The notes under the pieces are model-generated. The model was given only the letters and a program-made list of their open reading frames with translations, made no database searches and was not told the origin of the DNA. Shown one piece after another: positions 1-8,956 of a stretch of 64,000 nt of DNA (position 1 is the first letter of the stretch; each line of letters begins with the position of its first letter). Source of the stretch: JAVVEZ01 sp032250895 (lineage in GTDB: Bacteria > Pseudomonadota > Gammaproteobacteria > Pseudomonadales > Pseudohongiellaceae). The translations under genes were made by a program, and so were the position numbers. The stretch spans positions 20,715 to 84,714 of the forward strand of contig JAVVEZ010000003.1 in the NCBI GenBank assembly GCA_032250895.1. Direction: 5' to 3'.

Positions 1-1
1 T

Positions 2-286
2 AACTTTTTCGGCCGTGAAGTGGCCAGGATGATTGTGCGTCAGCCTTTGGAATTGTTGGCGGTGGCTGACAAGTTTGATATCAGGGTTCGCGTTGCCGGC
101 GGTGGCAGTTTTGGTCAGGCCGGTGCGATCCGCCATGGCATTACCCGGGCGCTGATGCAATACGATGAAGGCAATCGCAGCGTTCTGCGCAAGGCCGGCT
201 TCGTTACCCGTGATGCCAGGGAAGTTGAACGCAAGAAAGTGGGCCTGCGAAAAGCGCGCAAGAAACCACAATTTTCCAAGCGTTAA
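2..286 (+). CDS. rpsI: 30S ribosomal protein S9, 5' truncated by window edge
   Basis: The reading frame is already open at base 2 (residues NFFGREVARM) and runs to TAA at 284-286, so only the C-terminal part of S9 is present. S9 is a small-subunit protein whose basic C-terminal tail reaches the ribosomal P site. The visible part carries the conserved VRQPLEL stretch, the glycine-rich GGGSFGQAGAIRHG segment and the typical end KKPQFSKR. The valine codon at 20 is an internal residue, not a start. rplM would be expected upstream, outside the window. A strong terminator follows at 321-354, separating the ribosomal operon from petA. Confidence 0.95.
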   Translation, partial: NFFGREVARMIVRQPLELLAVADKFDIRVRVAGGGSFGQAGAIRHGITRALMQYDEGNRSVLRKAGFVTRDAREVERKKVGLRKARKKPQFSKR

Positions 287-320
287 TTTTCAGAATCCCG
301 CCTTTAGTTCTTGTTCAAGA

Positions 321-354
321 AACGCTGGACCTTGCGGGTTCGGCGTTTTTTTTT
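321..354 (+). terminator. Intrinsic terminator after rpsI
   Basis: An 11-bp stem (AACGCTGGACC pairing with GGTTCGGCGTT, including G-T pairs) with a short TTGCG loop is followed directly by a run of nine T. This is a good rho-independent terminator and ends the rpsI transcript. Confidence 0.8.
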
Positions 355-398
355 GGTTTTTGCGCGTGTCCGGCAGGGGCGTGAACAGAGCTTTTATC

Positions 399-427
399 TT
401 GAAAAAATGCCCGCAATTTAGTACTAT
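399..427 (+). promoter_or_regulatory. Probable sigma-70 promoter of petA-petBC
   Basis: TTGAAA at 399-404 (5 of 6 to consensus) and TACTAT at 422-427 (4 of 6) are separated by exactly 17 bp. The pair lies between the rpsI terminator and petA, about 75 bp before the start codon. Prediction from sequence only. Confidence 0.5.
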
Positions 428-501
428 TCGCACTATTTGCAAGTCTGTCGGCCAGATGATCTGGTTTTGTCTCTATCCGGGTTCAAAAGGAGAATTTCAT
501 A

Positions 502-1104
502 GTGAGCAAGGGCTCTGATAACAATGGCCGCAGGCGCTTTCTTGTGGGTGCCACTTCTCTGGTTGGTGCAGCGGGGGCTGTGGGCGCCTCCGTTCCCTTC
601 GTCGGTTCCTGGAATCCCAGCGCCCGGGCCCGGGCCGCCGGCGCCCCGATTCGCATCGATATCAGCCGTCTCGAGCCCGGCGCCCTGCTGGGGCCGATGC
701 CGGCGTGGCGGGGGCAGCCGATTTTCGTGCTGCGCCGCGATGAAGAGATTCTTCAGGGTCTTGTCGATAATACGGCCCGTCTGGCAGACCCGGCCTCGGA
801 ACGAGAGACCCAGCAGCCCGCCTATGCGAAAAATGAGTATCGTTCGATCAAGCCGGAAATTCTCGTGCTGGTGGGCCTGTGTACCCACCTCGGCTGTTCG
901 CCAAAAATCAATACGGAAGTAGGCCCCCAGGACTATGATCCTGAATGGAAGGGCGGGTTTTTCTGTCCCTGTCACGGTTCCATGTTTGACCTGGCCGGCA
1001 GAGTCTACCGGGGGGTCCCGGCGCCAAGTAATCTGCTGGTGCCTCCACACTTCTATGAAAGTGACAATGTGATAGTGATTGGTGTTGATGGAGAAAGCGC
1101 ATAA
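502..1104 (+). CDS. petA: Ubiquinol-cytochrome c reductase, Rieske iron-sulfur subunit
   Basis: Rieske 2Fe-2S subunit of the bc1 complex; it takes the first electron from ubiquinol at the Qo site and passes it to cytochrome c1. The N-terminus has a twin-arginine export signal (GRRRFLV at about residues 9-15) followed by a hydrophobic segment that stays as the membrane anchor. The cluster-binding boxes are CTHLGC (residues 127-132) and CPCHGS (155-160), with all Cys and His ligands present. The GTG start has an AAGGAG-type ribosome site 8-10 bp upstream. The length of 200 residues is normal. Its TAA overlaps the ATG of the next gene by one base, so the two are translationally coupled. Confidence 0.97.
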   Translation: MSKGSDNNGRRRFLVGATSLVGAAGAVGASVPFVGSWNPSARARAAGAPIRIDISRLEPGALLGPMPAWRGQPIFVLRRDEEILQGLVDNTARLADPASERETQQPAYAKNEYRSIKPEILVLVGLCTHLGCSPKINTEVGPQDYDPEWKGGFFCPCHGSMFDLAGRVYRGVPAPSNLLVPPHFYESDNVIVIGVDGESA

Positions 1105-3104
1105 TGGCCGCTGCTGAAAAAGACCTTGTTGAAAAGAAAGGATTCATGGCCTGGATCGATGCCCGCCTGCCGGTGACCCAGGCCTTCGAAAAGCACATGA
1201 GCAAATACTACGCGCCGAAGAACTTCAACTTCTGGTACGTATTTGGCGTGTTGTCACTCTTCGTTCTGGTCAATCAGTTGTTGACCGGGATCTGGCTGAC
1301 CATGAATTACAACCCCAGCGCCGAGGGAGCCTTTGCGTCGGTGGAGTTCATCATGCGGGATGTCGATTATGGCTGGATCCTGCGTTATCTGCATTCCACC
1401 GGGGCCTCCGCATTTTTTGTCGTGGTCTATCTGCACATGTTTCGTGGCCTCATGTACGGTTCCTACCAGAAACCCCGTGAGCTGATCTGGATTTTTGGCA
1501 TGACCATTTACCTGGTGCTGATGGCCGAAGGGTTCATGGGCTACATTCTGCCCTGGGGCCAGATGTCCTTCTGGGGGGCCAACGTGATTGTCTCCCTGGC
1601 AGGCGCCATTCCTGTCATAGGCCAGGACCTGATGGTATGGATTCAGGGTGATTACCTCATTTCCGGTGCGACCCTCAACCGCTTCTTTGCCTTGCACGTG
1701 ATTGCATTGCCGCTGGTGCTGGTGGGTCTTGTGGTGCTGCATCTGCTGGCCTTGCATGAAGTGGGATCCAACAATCCGGACGGCATAGAAATCAAGAAGA
1801 ACAAGGATGCCAACGGGGTTCCTGTGGATGGCATTCCCTTTCATCCCTATTACACCGTCCACGATCTGGTCGGAATCGTCGTCTTCCTGTTTGTGTTCTG
1901 TTTCATTGTGTTCTTCATGCCTGAAATGGGCGGTTATTTTCTTGAGCATGCCAATTTTGAACAGGCGGACAGCCTTAAGACGCCTGAACATATTGCGCCC
2001 GTTTGGTATTTCACGCCTTTTTATTCCATGCTGCGTGCCGTGACCTATCCATTGTTCGGGGTTGATGCCAAGTTCTGGGGGCTGGTGGTCATGGCAGGCG
2101 CCATTGCCATATTGTTCGTAATGCCCTGGCTCGATCGCAGCCCGGTCAAATCCATGCGCTACAAGGGCTGGTACAGCCGCATCGCCCTGCTCGGTTTTGT
2201 CGTCAGTTTCGTTATTCTCGGGGTACTGGGGACCAAAATTGCCACGGGCCCGAGAACCTCGCTGGCACAGATTTGCACCTTGATCTATTTCCTCTATTTT
2301 CTGGCAATGCCCTGGTATACCAAAAAGGAATACACGACAAGCCCGCCGGAGCGCGTGACCGGACGCTGGATATCGATATCTCAGTTGTTGTCGGCGCTGG
2401 TATTGCTGGTCGCCCTGATCGTTATCCCGCTGACGGCCGTGGGCGCGGAAGCGGAGGTGGAATTGGAAGCGGTGACAATGAACCTGGAGGACAAGGCTTC
2501 TCTTCAGTCAGGCGCCCGGACCTTTGTCAATTACTGCCTGGGCTGCCATTCGGCCGGTTTTTCCCGTTATGGCCGGGTGGCCAGTGATCTCGGTATTCCG
2601 GAAGATCTGGTGGAAGAAAATTTCATCTTTGATGAAAACACGGGCATTGGTGATCTGATGCACAGCGCCATGCCAGTGGAGCAGTCCAAAAGCTGGTTCG
2701 GCGTGGCGCCTCCCGATCTGAGCCTGGTGGCAAAAGTCAGGAGCCCGGAATGGCTCTATGGCTATCTAACCGGGTTCTATCTCGATGCTTCGCGTCCGAC
2801 CGGCGTGAACAACCGGGTCTTTGCCAATGTGGCCATGCCCAATGTGCTGGCGGAACTCCAGGGTGAGCAGTTGCCCTGTGAGGACGAAGCCTGCAGTGCC
2901 ACTGTGCATGTTGAAGGCACGGGCTCCCTGAGCCCGGAAGCCTTTGACGATCTCGTCTATGACCTGGTTAATTTTTTGTACTACCTGGGTGAGCCTGCTC
3001 GTCTGGAACGGGAAAAGATTGGCGGTTATGTGCTGTTTTTCCTCGCCTTCCTGTTCGTGTTTGTTTACATGCTGAACAGAGAATACTGGAAAGATATTCA
3101 CTGA
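1104..3104 (+). CDS. petBC (fbcH-like): Fused cytochrome b / cytochrome c1 of the bc1 complex
   Basis: One 666-residue frame holds both catalytic subunits that are separate genes in many gammaproteobacteria. Residues 1 to about 425 are cytochrome b, with heme ligands His97/His111 and His198/His213 and a PVWY motif (299-302) where mitochondria and alphaproteobacteria have PEWY. A hydrophobic stretch ending VGAEAE near residues 428-453 resembles a signal peptide. Cytochrome c1 follows, with heme-c motif CLGCH (478-482), a likely Met ligand in NVAMP (Met578) and a C-terminal membrane anchor (GGYVLFFLAFLFVFVYML). Bradyrhizobium fbcH has the same design and is cleaved after translation; cleavage at VGA/EA is my inference. 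No stop or new start interrupts the junction. Confidence 0.95.
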   Translation: MAAAEKDLVEKKGFMAWIDARLPVTQAFEKHMSKYYAPKNFNFWYVFGVLSLFVLVNQLLTGIWLTMNYNPSAEGAFASVEFIMRDVDYGWILRYLHSTGASAFFVVVYLHMFRGLMYGSYQKPRELIWIFGMTIYLVLMAEGFMGYILPWGQMSFWGANVIVSLAGAIPVIGQDLMVWIQGDYLISGATLNRFFALHVIALPLVLVGLVVLHLLALHEVGSNNPDGIEIKKNKDANGVPVDGIPFHPYYTVHDLVGIVVFLFVFCFIVFFMPEMGGYFLEHANFEQADSLKTPEHIAPVWYFTPFYSMLRAVTYPLFGVDAKFWGLVVMAGAIAILFVMPWLDRSPVKSMRYKGWYSRIALLGFVVSFVILGVLGTKIATGPRTSLAQICTLIYFLYFLAMPWYTKKEYTTSPPERVTGRWISISQLLSALVLLVALIVIPLTAVGAEAEVELEAVTMNLEDKASLQSGARTFVNYCLGCHSAGFSRYGRVASDLGIPEDLVEENFIFDENTGIGDLMHSAMPVEQSKSWFGVAPPDLSLVAKVRSPEWLYGYLTGFYLDASRPTGVNNRVFANVAMPNVLAELQGEQLPCEDEACSATVHVEGTGSLSPEAFDDLVYDLVNFLYYLGEPARLEREKIGGYVLFFLAFLFVFVYMLNREYWKDIH

Positions 3105-3144
3105 GCGGCTTTTCTGATCAACAATAGAGTTCAGAGGCTATACT

Positions 3145-3780
3145 ATGGGAGTCGTGACCAAACGCTCTTCAATGCTGTTCTACTCGGATGGTGCCAGTCA
3201 GTACAGTCATCGGGTGCGGATCGTTCTGGCTGAGAAAGGCGTGACGGTGGATATTGTCGATGTTGACATCCACGACAAGCCCGAGGACCTGGCCGACCTC
3301 AATCCCTACAACAGTTTGCCTACCCTGGTAGACCGGGATCTGGTTCTATACGAGCCCAACATCATGATGGAGTACCTCGATGAGCGCTTTCCCCATCCGC
3401 CGCTGTTTCCTGTTTACCCGGTTGCCAGAGCCCAGAGTCGACTGTGGATGCACCGGATTGAAAAGGACTGGAGCGGCCTGGTGGACATGCTGCAGGCAGA
3501 GCTGGCAAGCGAAGAGGAACTGGAGCAGGCGCGCAAGGTATTGAGAGATGGACTGATGTCCATTTCCCCGATTTTTGCTGAACGACCGTATTTCATGAGC
3601 GATGAATTCACGATAGTGGATTGTTGTGTCATCCCCATTCTTTGGCGGCTGTCGGAAATTGGGGTAAGCTTGCCGCAAACAAAGGCGGCCAAACCTCTGG
3701 TGGAATATCGCAAACGCTTGTTTGACAGAGAGTCTGTTGTTCAAAGTCTTTCGGAGCAAGAGAAAGAAATGAAATCCTGA
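3145..3780 (+). CDS. sspA: Stringent starvation protein A
   Basis: RNA-polymerase-associated protein with a glutathione S-transferase fold; in E. coli it binds sigma-70 RNA polymerase and helps stationary-phase and acid survival, without GST activity. The 211 residues match the family length (212 in E. coli). The N-terminal thioredoxin-like half has YSDGASQYSHRVRIVLAEKG, with Ser where active GSTs often use a catalytic residue, and LNPYNSLPTLVDRD around the cis-proline; the C-terminal half is helical. An AGAGG site precedes the ATG. Position between petBC and sspB is the usual pseudomonad order. Confidence 0.93.
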   Translation: MGVVTKRSSMLFYSDGASQYSHRVRIVLAEKGVTVDIVDVDIHDKPEDLADLNPYNSLPTLVDRDLVLYEPNIMMEYLDERFPHPPLFPVYPVARAQSRLWMHRIEKDWSGLVDMLQAELASEEELEQARKVLRDGLMSISPIFAERPYFMSDEFTIVDCCVIPILWRLSEIGVSLPQTKAAKPLVEYRKRLFDRESVVQSLSEQEKEMKS

Positions 3781-3794
3781 GCGGGGCCCGGTTT

Positions 3795-4217
3795 ATGACA
3801 ATGACTTCTCACCGTCCCTACATGGTCAGAGCGCTTAATGAATGGATTCTTGAGAACAACTGTACCCCCTATATTCTCGTCAATGCCCACCATAAAGATG
3901 TGCAGGTTCCCCAGAACCATGTCAAGGACGGGCAGATAATCCTCAATATTTCCCCGATGGCTGTACAGGGCCTGAGCATTACCAATCTCGGGATAGAATT
4001 CAATGGTCGCTTCGGGGGGATTCCAACCCGGGTTTTTGTTCCCTGTGCGGCCGTACTTGGAATTTATGCAAAAGAAAACGGGCAGGGCATGATTTTTGAA
4101 GCCGAAGAACCTGTTCCAGAACCCCCTGCCCCCACACTTGAAACCGGCCATGGAGACAGCAGGCCGAAGAAACCGAGAACCCGTGGCGAACGTCCTTCTC
4201 TGCGGGTCGTGAAGTAA
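3795..4217 (+). CDS. sspB: ClpXP protease specificity-enhancing factor SspB
   Basis: Adaptor that tethers ssrA-tagged peptides to ClpXP. The folded domain (YMVRALNEWILENNCTPYI through GIPTRVFVP and VLGIYAKENG, about residues 9-97) is well conserved. A variable linker rich in Glu and Pro follows, ending with the short conserved tail RPSLRVVK that in the family docks to the ClpX zinc-binding domain. At 140 residues it is slightly shorter than E. coli SspB (165). It lies 14 bp behind sspA and is probably co-transcribed. The ATG codons at residues 1 and 3 are both plausible starts. Confidence 0.93.
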   Translation: MTMTSHRPYMVRALNEWILENNCTPYILVNAHHKDVQVPQNHVKDGQIILNISPMAVQGLSITNLGIEFNGRFGGIPTRVFVPCAAVLGIYAKENGQGMIFEAEEPVPEPPAPTLETGHGDSRPKKPRTRGERPSLRVVK

Positions 4218-4293
4218 GGGAAGCTGAAGACACCAGAGTCATTCAGAGCTTTGAACATCCGGCAGAGACGTTCACACGTTCTTCAACGTGCCC

Positions 4294-4875
4294 TTAATTG
4301 ATATATTCAAATGCCCGCACCACCTTGGTTACCCCGCCGGTATTGCTGACGAGCTCAACCGCCTTGTCAGCTTCCTGCTGTGTCAGCAGCCCCATCAGAT
4401 AGACGACACCATTTTCAGTGACGACTTTTATTCTCATGCCGCTGACCTCGTTGTTGGCCAGCATCAGGGTTTTGACCTTGGCCGTCAACCAGGCATCATT
4501 ACTGCGGGAAAAGAAGGCGGTGACACCCGCGACCTCGAGTTCGTTATACACTGTCTTGACGCGGCTGTTGGAGGAATTGGCAACCCGGGTAGCCAGGTTT
4601 TTCAGCTCCTGGGAAGGAACCTGCCCCACCAGCAGAACCGTGCCGTTGAAGCTGACAACTGAAATATGGGCGGCTTTCAGGCCGGGATCGGCGGCATTCA
4701 GATTGACCTGAATCATGGTTTCTATGCTGCTGTCGTCCATCATGGCGCCGGTGCTGCGGCGGCCGGGATTTTCTTCGATGCCATCATCGCCGGTGGTGGC
4801 GCTGATAACAGTGGCGCAGGCATTGAGCATGACGAGAACACTGAACAGTAAACTGCCACGAAAAAACCAAGTCAT
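4294..4875 (-). CDS. dolP: BON-domain outer membrane lipoprotein DolP (YraP)
   Basis: Predicted lipoprotein: a hydrophobic leader ends in the lipobox LNAC near residue 19. Two BON domains follow, one at about residues 48-115 (IETMIQVNLNA ... VSFNGTVLLVGQVPS) and one at about 125-190 (AWLTAKVKTLM ... TENGVVYLMGLL). In E. coli DolP binds anionic phospholipids at the division site and supports outer membrane integrity. Its length of 193 matches the 191 of E. coli. The ATG overlaps the diaA stop codon by one base, and the order lpoA-yraN-diaA-dolP is as in E. coli, so co-transcription is likely. Confidence 0.9.
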   Translation of the reverse strand: MTWFFRGSLLFSVLVMLNACATVISATTGDDGIEENPGRRSTGAMMDDSSIETMIQVNLNAADPGLKAAHISVVSFNGTVLLVGQVPSQELKNLATRVANSSNSRVKTVYNELEVAGVTAFFSRSNDAWLTAKVKTLMLANNEVSGMRIKVVTENGVVYLMGLLTQQEADKAVELVSNTGGVTKVVRAFEYIN

Positions 4876-5468
4876 TATTCCTCTCCGAAAAGTTGGTTGT
4901 CTATCAGATCACAAAGACAATGGATCACCAGCAGATGAACCTCCTGTATTCTGGCCGTGACCGTTGATGGAACACAGATTTCAATATCCTGCGCGGTCAG
5001 CATATTGCGCATGATGCCGCCTTCATTGCCACAAAGAGCGACAACCGGCATGTCACGGTCATGAGCCGCCTTGATGGCTTCCAGCACATTCTCGGAATTT
5101 CCGCTGCTTGAAATTGCCAGCAACACGTCCCCGGCCTGTCCCAGTGCCCTCACCTGCTTGGAAAACACCTGCCTGTAGCTGTAGTCATTGGCAATGGAGG
5201 TCAGGGTGGAGCTATCCGTGGTGATGGCGATGGCGGGCAGGGACGGCCTTTCCCGTTCAAAACGGTTGAGCATTTCCGCAGAAAAATGCTGGGCATCACC
5301 CGCCGAGCCGCCATTGCCGCAACTGAGAATCTTTTTTTCATCGAGCAGGGCTTTCACCATGGTGTCGGCGGCACTGGCGATGGCTGGACAAAGTAACGCC
5401 ATTGCCCGGGTTTTGGTTTCCATGCTGGCAGCAAAAAGTTGTTTAACGCGATCCTGATGCTTCATCAT
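4875..5468 (-). CDS. diaA: SIS-domain DnaA initiator-associating protein DiaA
   Basis: 197-residue single SIS-domain protein of the DiaA/GmhA group. Visible SIS motifs are SCGNGGSAGDAQHF (about residues 50-63) and LAISSSGNSENVL (about 108-120). DiaA forms tetramers that bind DnaA and promote timely initiation at oriC; GmhA is a sedoheptulose-7-phosphate isomerase of the same fold. I choose DiaA because the gene sits between yraN and dolP, as in E. coli. A GmhA-like activity cannot be excluded from sequence. Start is the first of two consecutive ATG codons. Confidence 0.85.
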   Translation of the reverse strand: MMKHQDRVKQLFAASMETKTRAMALLCPAIASAADTMVKALLDEKKILSCGNGGSAGDAQHFSAEMLNRFERERPSLPAIAITTDSSTLTSIANDYSYRQVFSKQVRALGQAGDVLLAISSSGNSENVLEAIKAAHDRDMPVVALCGNEGGIMRNMLTAQDIEICVPSTVTARIQEVHLLVIHCLCDLIDNQLFGEE

Positions 5469-5602
5469 GATACTTGATACTGTGCACGCCGCTTGTTTAT
5501 GAAAAAGCCCGGAAACCTGTTACTGGCACTGGCAGACTGTTATGAACCCGGCGTCTATATTACTGCAAAGTGGCCGAGCTAACCATGAACTGTGCCCAGG
5601 TT

Positions 5603-5977
5603 TCAGACAAAGGCGTTTTTAAGCCAGTGGAATTCCGGGTTTTGCATATCTCCGCGCAGACCGACGACATCAAAACGGCAGGAAATCCGCTCATATAGAC
5701 CTTTGGAAAGCAGGTAAAGTTTTGCTGCCCGGATAATTTTTCGTTGCTTGCCGGGAGTGACACTTTCTATGCCGCTGCCCCGCTGTTCCTGCCGGCGATA
5801 ACGCACCTCGACGAAGACAAGCTGGTCCCGGTCGTGCATGATCAGGTCAATTTCGCCAAGTCGGCAATTGAAGTTTCTCTGGATCAGCCGCAGGCCGGCT
5901 TTTTCCAGATAGGCGAGGGCCAGCGTTTCGTGGTGTCTGCCGGTCTGACGGGTATCAGTGCGGGGAAATTTTTGCAT
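5603..5977 (-). CDS. yraN: YraN/UPF0102 family nuclease-like protein
   Basis: 124-residue member of the UPF0102 family with a PD-(D/E)xK-like fold. The family signature GxxxExxAxxYLxxxGLxxxxRN is visible at residues 13-36 (GRHHETLALAYLEKAGL), followed by GEIDLIM (about 41-47) and VFVEVRYRR (about 54-62), which supply the Asp, Glu and basic residues expected of the nuclease core. The cellular role is unknown. It lies 26 bp from lpoA on the same strand; the 134-bp gap to diaA shows no gene. Confidence 0.88.
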   Translation of the reverse strand: MQKFPRTDTRQTGRHHETLALAYLEKAGLRLIQRNFNCRLGEIDLIMHDRDQLVFVEVRYRRQEQRGSGIESVTPGKQRKIIRAAKLYLLSKGLYERISCRFDVVGLRGDMQNPEFHWLKNAFV

Positions 5978-6003
5978 GGTGGCCTCCCTGGCCCTGCGCT
6001 TCT

Positions 6004-7860
6004 TCAGGGCTCCCTGAGGTTTTCGGCTTTGCCGTTCTCAATCCGTGCCCAACTGAGTTCGCCAATGATATTCCGGTTCTGACCCATGCGCAGAACCCCG
6101 GTGGCGCCATTGATATAGCCATCCTTCAGGGTTTCCAGTTGTTTGAGGCGGGGATAGAGGCGAAAGGCATCGATGCCAAAGGCCTGCAACCTTTTATAGA
6201 GGCTGTTGTTCTGGGGAAAGAGCGTCTGGATATCCAGACGCAACTCGTCACCGGATGACAGCAACCAGGGGCTTTCGCTGAAAACAATGCCGTTGAGATC
6301 CTGATCCTGCAAGGGTCTGGATGTACCGGAATAAACATCCTGGGTGGCATAAACGGGAAGGTCGCCAGCAAACAGATAAGCCAGAGTGGGCTTGATCTGG
6401 CGGGCGGCAACGGGCTGGGCAATCAAAAAGATAAAATCAATATCCTGGCGCCGTCTGGGGGTGAAAACCAGAGGGCGGCCAAGCAGTTTGCTGAGCTGAT
6501 CGCGACGATAGTTGCTTTTGCCGAGATCAAGCAGGGACTCGATCACGGCAGTGTAGTCGTCGCGAAAAACTTCCTGACTGACAATTTTGCCGCCCAGTTT
6601 TTGCCATTCGTCGATAAAACTCTGGCGCTTGCGACTGTAAAAATCGTCGCCTGCCGTTTCCAGTGGGCTCAGAATGGCCACACGCTGATGCCCATCCTGC
6701 CAGGCTTTATGCGCAACCTGCCGGGCTTCGTTTTCGGGCGACAGGGCAAACTGGTAAAGCACGCGTGATTGTGGCCGGGCACCCTCCACATTATTGAGCA
6801 TCAAGGTGGGAACGGACAGACCTCTCGTGGCCAGGAGTTCGGACACATGCTGTTTCTGCAGTGGGCCGATAATCATCTCGGCGCCACCAGCTGCGGCCTG
6901 ATCATAAAGGCTGACAATGTCCGGGGTATTGGTGGTGTCATAAAACTGTATTTCCGGGACCTTGCCGCCAATGGACAGGATGTCGAAATACGCGCTCATG
7001 AAGCTATCGCGAATCACGATGCCGGCCTGGGTTTGCAGGGGCAGCAACAGCGCAATATGGTTTGGGCGTTCCGTCGCCAGGGTATGCACCATCCGCATTG
7101 CCTGGGGTAAATTGAGTGCCGCCGGATGCTGCGCCCAGGTTTGCTGCCATTTTTCCAGTTCAACCACCTGCCGATCCAGGTTGTTCTGGAAGGCTTTGCC
7201 GATCACACCCAATTCAAACCAGCCCTGAAATTCAAAACTGATCGAGGTTGCCGCCAGGGTTCGCAGTTGTTCTGCGGGCAGCGCCATCAGGGCCGACCAG
7301 ATTTTCCCGTAATTCGTTTCGATTTCATCGGCCTGAAAAAGGTGGCTGGCATAGATGAGTTCGCGCACACTTGCGAGATAGTCGTTGCTTGCCAGGTAGG
7401 CGTCTGCACGCAGTAACTGTATGCTTTTTTGGAGTCTGTCGGGAAGTTGGGGCAGCGCAGACAAACGTGGATTGGCAAGTATCGTGAGGGCGGCCGCAGT
7501 TTGTTCGGCCTGCAGGTGAATCGAGGCACGCAAGGACCAGATTTCTGCCGCCAGCGCCAGTTCCAGCCTGTCGGTCCGCAGAGAATCCAGAATGGTGGCG
7601 GCGTCGTCCGGTCTCCCGGTGTTGACGAGGTAATCGGCAGCCTGCAGATAATATTTTTCAGACTCGGGGCTGGGCTGGGTTTCCCCCTGTCTGAGCAGCC
7701 GTTCCAGGGTGTTCTCATCGGAGCTGCTGGTGTCGGCGGCAATGGTGCCGGGTTCGTCTGGCCTGCGTGTATCCGGCGCCGTGGCACAGGCGCTCAGGCC
7801 CAGTACCAGCAGCATGGCCATGCCCCGACCTGAAAGAAGCGCATTGATCAGGGCTCTCAC
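6004..7860 (-). CDS. lpoA: Penicillin-binding protein activator LpoA
   Basis: Outer membrane lipoprotein that reaches through the periplasm and activates the synthase PBP1A. From the GTG at 7860 the product is 618 residues, starting MRALINALLSGRG, then a hydrophobic stretch and lipobox LSAC: a normal lipoprotein signal with a positive n-region. A longer frame to an ATG at 7983 adds 41 residues that fit no signal peptide. After a low-complexity linker (about 25-55) comes a helical TPR-like domain (roughly 50-250) and a periplasmic-binding-protein-like domain from IALLLPLQTQAG (about 275) to the end. E. coli LpoA is 678 residues. It diverges from rsmI as in E. coli (yraM/yraL). Confidence 0.88.
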   Translation of the reverse strand: MRALINALLSGRGMAMLLVLGLSACATAPDTRRPDEPGTIAADTSSSDENTLERLLRQGETQPSPESEKYYLQAADYLVNTGRPDDAATILDSLRTDRLELALAAEIWSLRASIHLQAEQTAAALTILANPRLSALPQLPDRLQKSIQLLRADAYLASNDYLASVRELIYASHLFQADEIETNYGKIWSALMALPAEQLRTLAATSISFEFQGWFELGVIGKAFQNNLDRQVVELEKWQQTWAQHPAALNLPQAMRMVHTLATERPNHIALLLPLQTQAGIVIRDSFMSAYFDILSIGGKVPEIQFYDTTNTPDIVSLYDQAAAGGAEMIIGPLQKQHVSELLATRGLSVPTLMLNNVEGARPQSRVLYQFALSPENEARQVAHKAWQDGHQRVAILSPLETAGDDFYSRKRQSFIDEWQKLGGKIVSQEVFRDDYTAVIESLLDLGKSNYRRDQLSKLLGRPLVFTPRRRQDIDFIFLIAQPVAARQIKPTLAYLFAGDLPVYATQDVYSGTSRPLQDQDLNGIVFSESPWLLSSGDELRLDIQTLFPQNNSLYKRLQAFGIDAFRLYPRLKQLETLKDGYINGATGVLRMGQNRNIIGELSWARIENGKAENLREP

Positions 7861-8081
7861 CGGGCGCTGGTCAGCGCGAAGTAAAGGGTGGGCTTGTAAA
7901 AATGGCAGCGTGATCATGTCTACTGGGGCTTGAAGAGCCGGGATAAAGAAACTGCTTGAATTCGACGTCATAGTATAGCGCAAGCCTGGCCCAGTACCAT
8001 GATGATGTCAGCACAGGAAAAAATATGGCAAGATGAGTTCCTGCCAGCCAATGCCGAAGAAACACCAATGGAAATCAGAGG

Positions 8082-8927
8082 ATGAACCGTTCTGAACAGG
8101 GTTGCCTGTATATTGTTGCCACCCCGATAGGCAATTTGTCCGACATCAGCGAACGTGCGCTTGAAATCCTTGGCAAGGTAGACGCCATCGCGGCTGAAGA
8201 CACCCGTCACAGCAGCCGGCTTTTGCAGCATTTCGCCATTCGCACCCCGATGTTTGCCTTTCATGACTTCAATGAAAAAGGCCGGGCAGAGGAGGTTCTT
8301 GGCCGCCTCCAGCGGGGCGAAAATATAGCGCTTGTTTCGGATGCAGGAACCCCATTGATTTCAGATCCCGGCTACCAGCTTGTGCGCATCGCCCATCAAC
8401 ACCAGATCCGGGTCGTCCCGATACCCGGCCCCAGTGCCCTGACGGCTGCGCTTTCAGCCTCCGGTCTGCCCTGTGACCGCTTTGTCTTTGAAGGCTTTCT
8501 GCCCAGCAAGGCGGGGCCGCGGGCAAGCCGCCTGGAGGCTCTCAAAAATGAGCGGCGAACATTGATTTTTTACGAGGCGCCACACCGCATTCTGGAATCC
8601 CTGGAAGCCATGAAAAGCTGTTTCGGCGAGACACGTCATGTCGTGCTGGCCCGTGAACTCAGCAAAACCTATGAAACCATCCACGGTGATGAAGTCGGGG
8701 TTCTGCTTGCCTGGCTCAGGGCGGATGCCAATCAGCAAAAAGGGGAGTTTGTGGTTCTGGTGCATGGGGCTGACCGGCAGGAGAGCGAACTGAGTGAGGA
8801 GGCAGGCCGTGTTCTGGCAGTGCTGATGGCTGAACTGTCTTTAAAACAGGCCAGCGCGCTTGCGGCAAAAATCACCGGTATCAAGAAAAATATCCTGTAT
8901 CAGGCGGGCCTGGCACAAAAAGGCTGA
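8082..8927 (+). CDS. rsmI: 16S rRNA (cytidine-1402-2'-O)-methyltransferase
   Basis: SAM-dependent methyltransferase of the tetrapyrrole-methylase fold that modifies the ribose of C1402 in the ribosomal P site (RsmH, also in this window, methylates the base of the same nucleotide). Visible motifs: LYIVATPIGNLSDISERALEIL at the N-terminus, AAEDTRHSSRLL, ALVSDAGTPLISDPG (about residues 81-95) and VPIPGPSALTAALSASGLP. The 281 residues match the family. Divergent from lpoA. Confidence 0.95.
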   Translation: MNRSEQGCLYIVATPIGNLSDISERALEILGKVDAIAAEDTRHSSRLLQHFAIRTPMFAFHDFNEKGRAEEVLGRLQRGENIALVSDAGTPLISDPGYQLVRIAHQHQIRVVPIPGPSALTAALSASGLPCDRFVFEGFLPSKAGPRASRLEALKNERRTLIFYEAPHRILESLEAMKSCFGETRHVVLARELSKTYETIHGDEVGVLLAWLRADANQQKGEFVVLVHGADRQESELSEEAGRVLAVLMAELSLKQASALAAKITGIKKNILYQAGLAQKG

Positions 8928-8956
8928 ATGCCTGCTCATAAAAAACCAGAAATAGA

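Noticed and set aside
4275..4290. Hairpin CACGTT-CTTC-AACGTG between sspB and dolP as terminator
   Set aside because: Only 6 bp and no T run on either strand.
7861..7983. Upstream extension of lpoA to ATG 7983
   Set aside because: It would bury the lipoprotein signal peptide behind 41 residues; the GTG at 7860 gives a normal signal.
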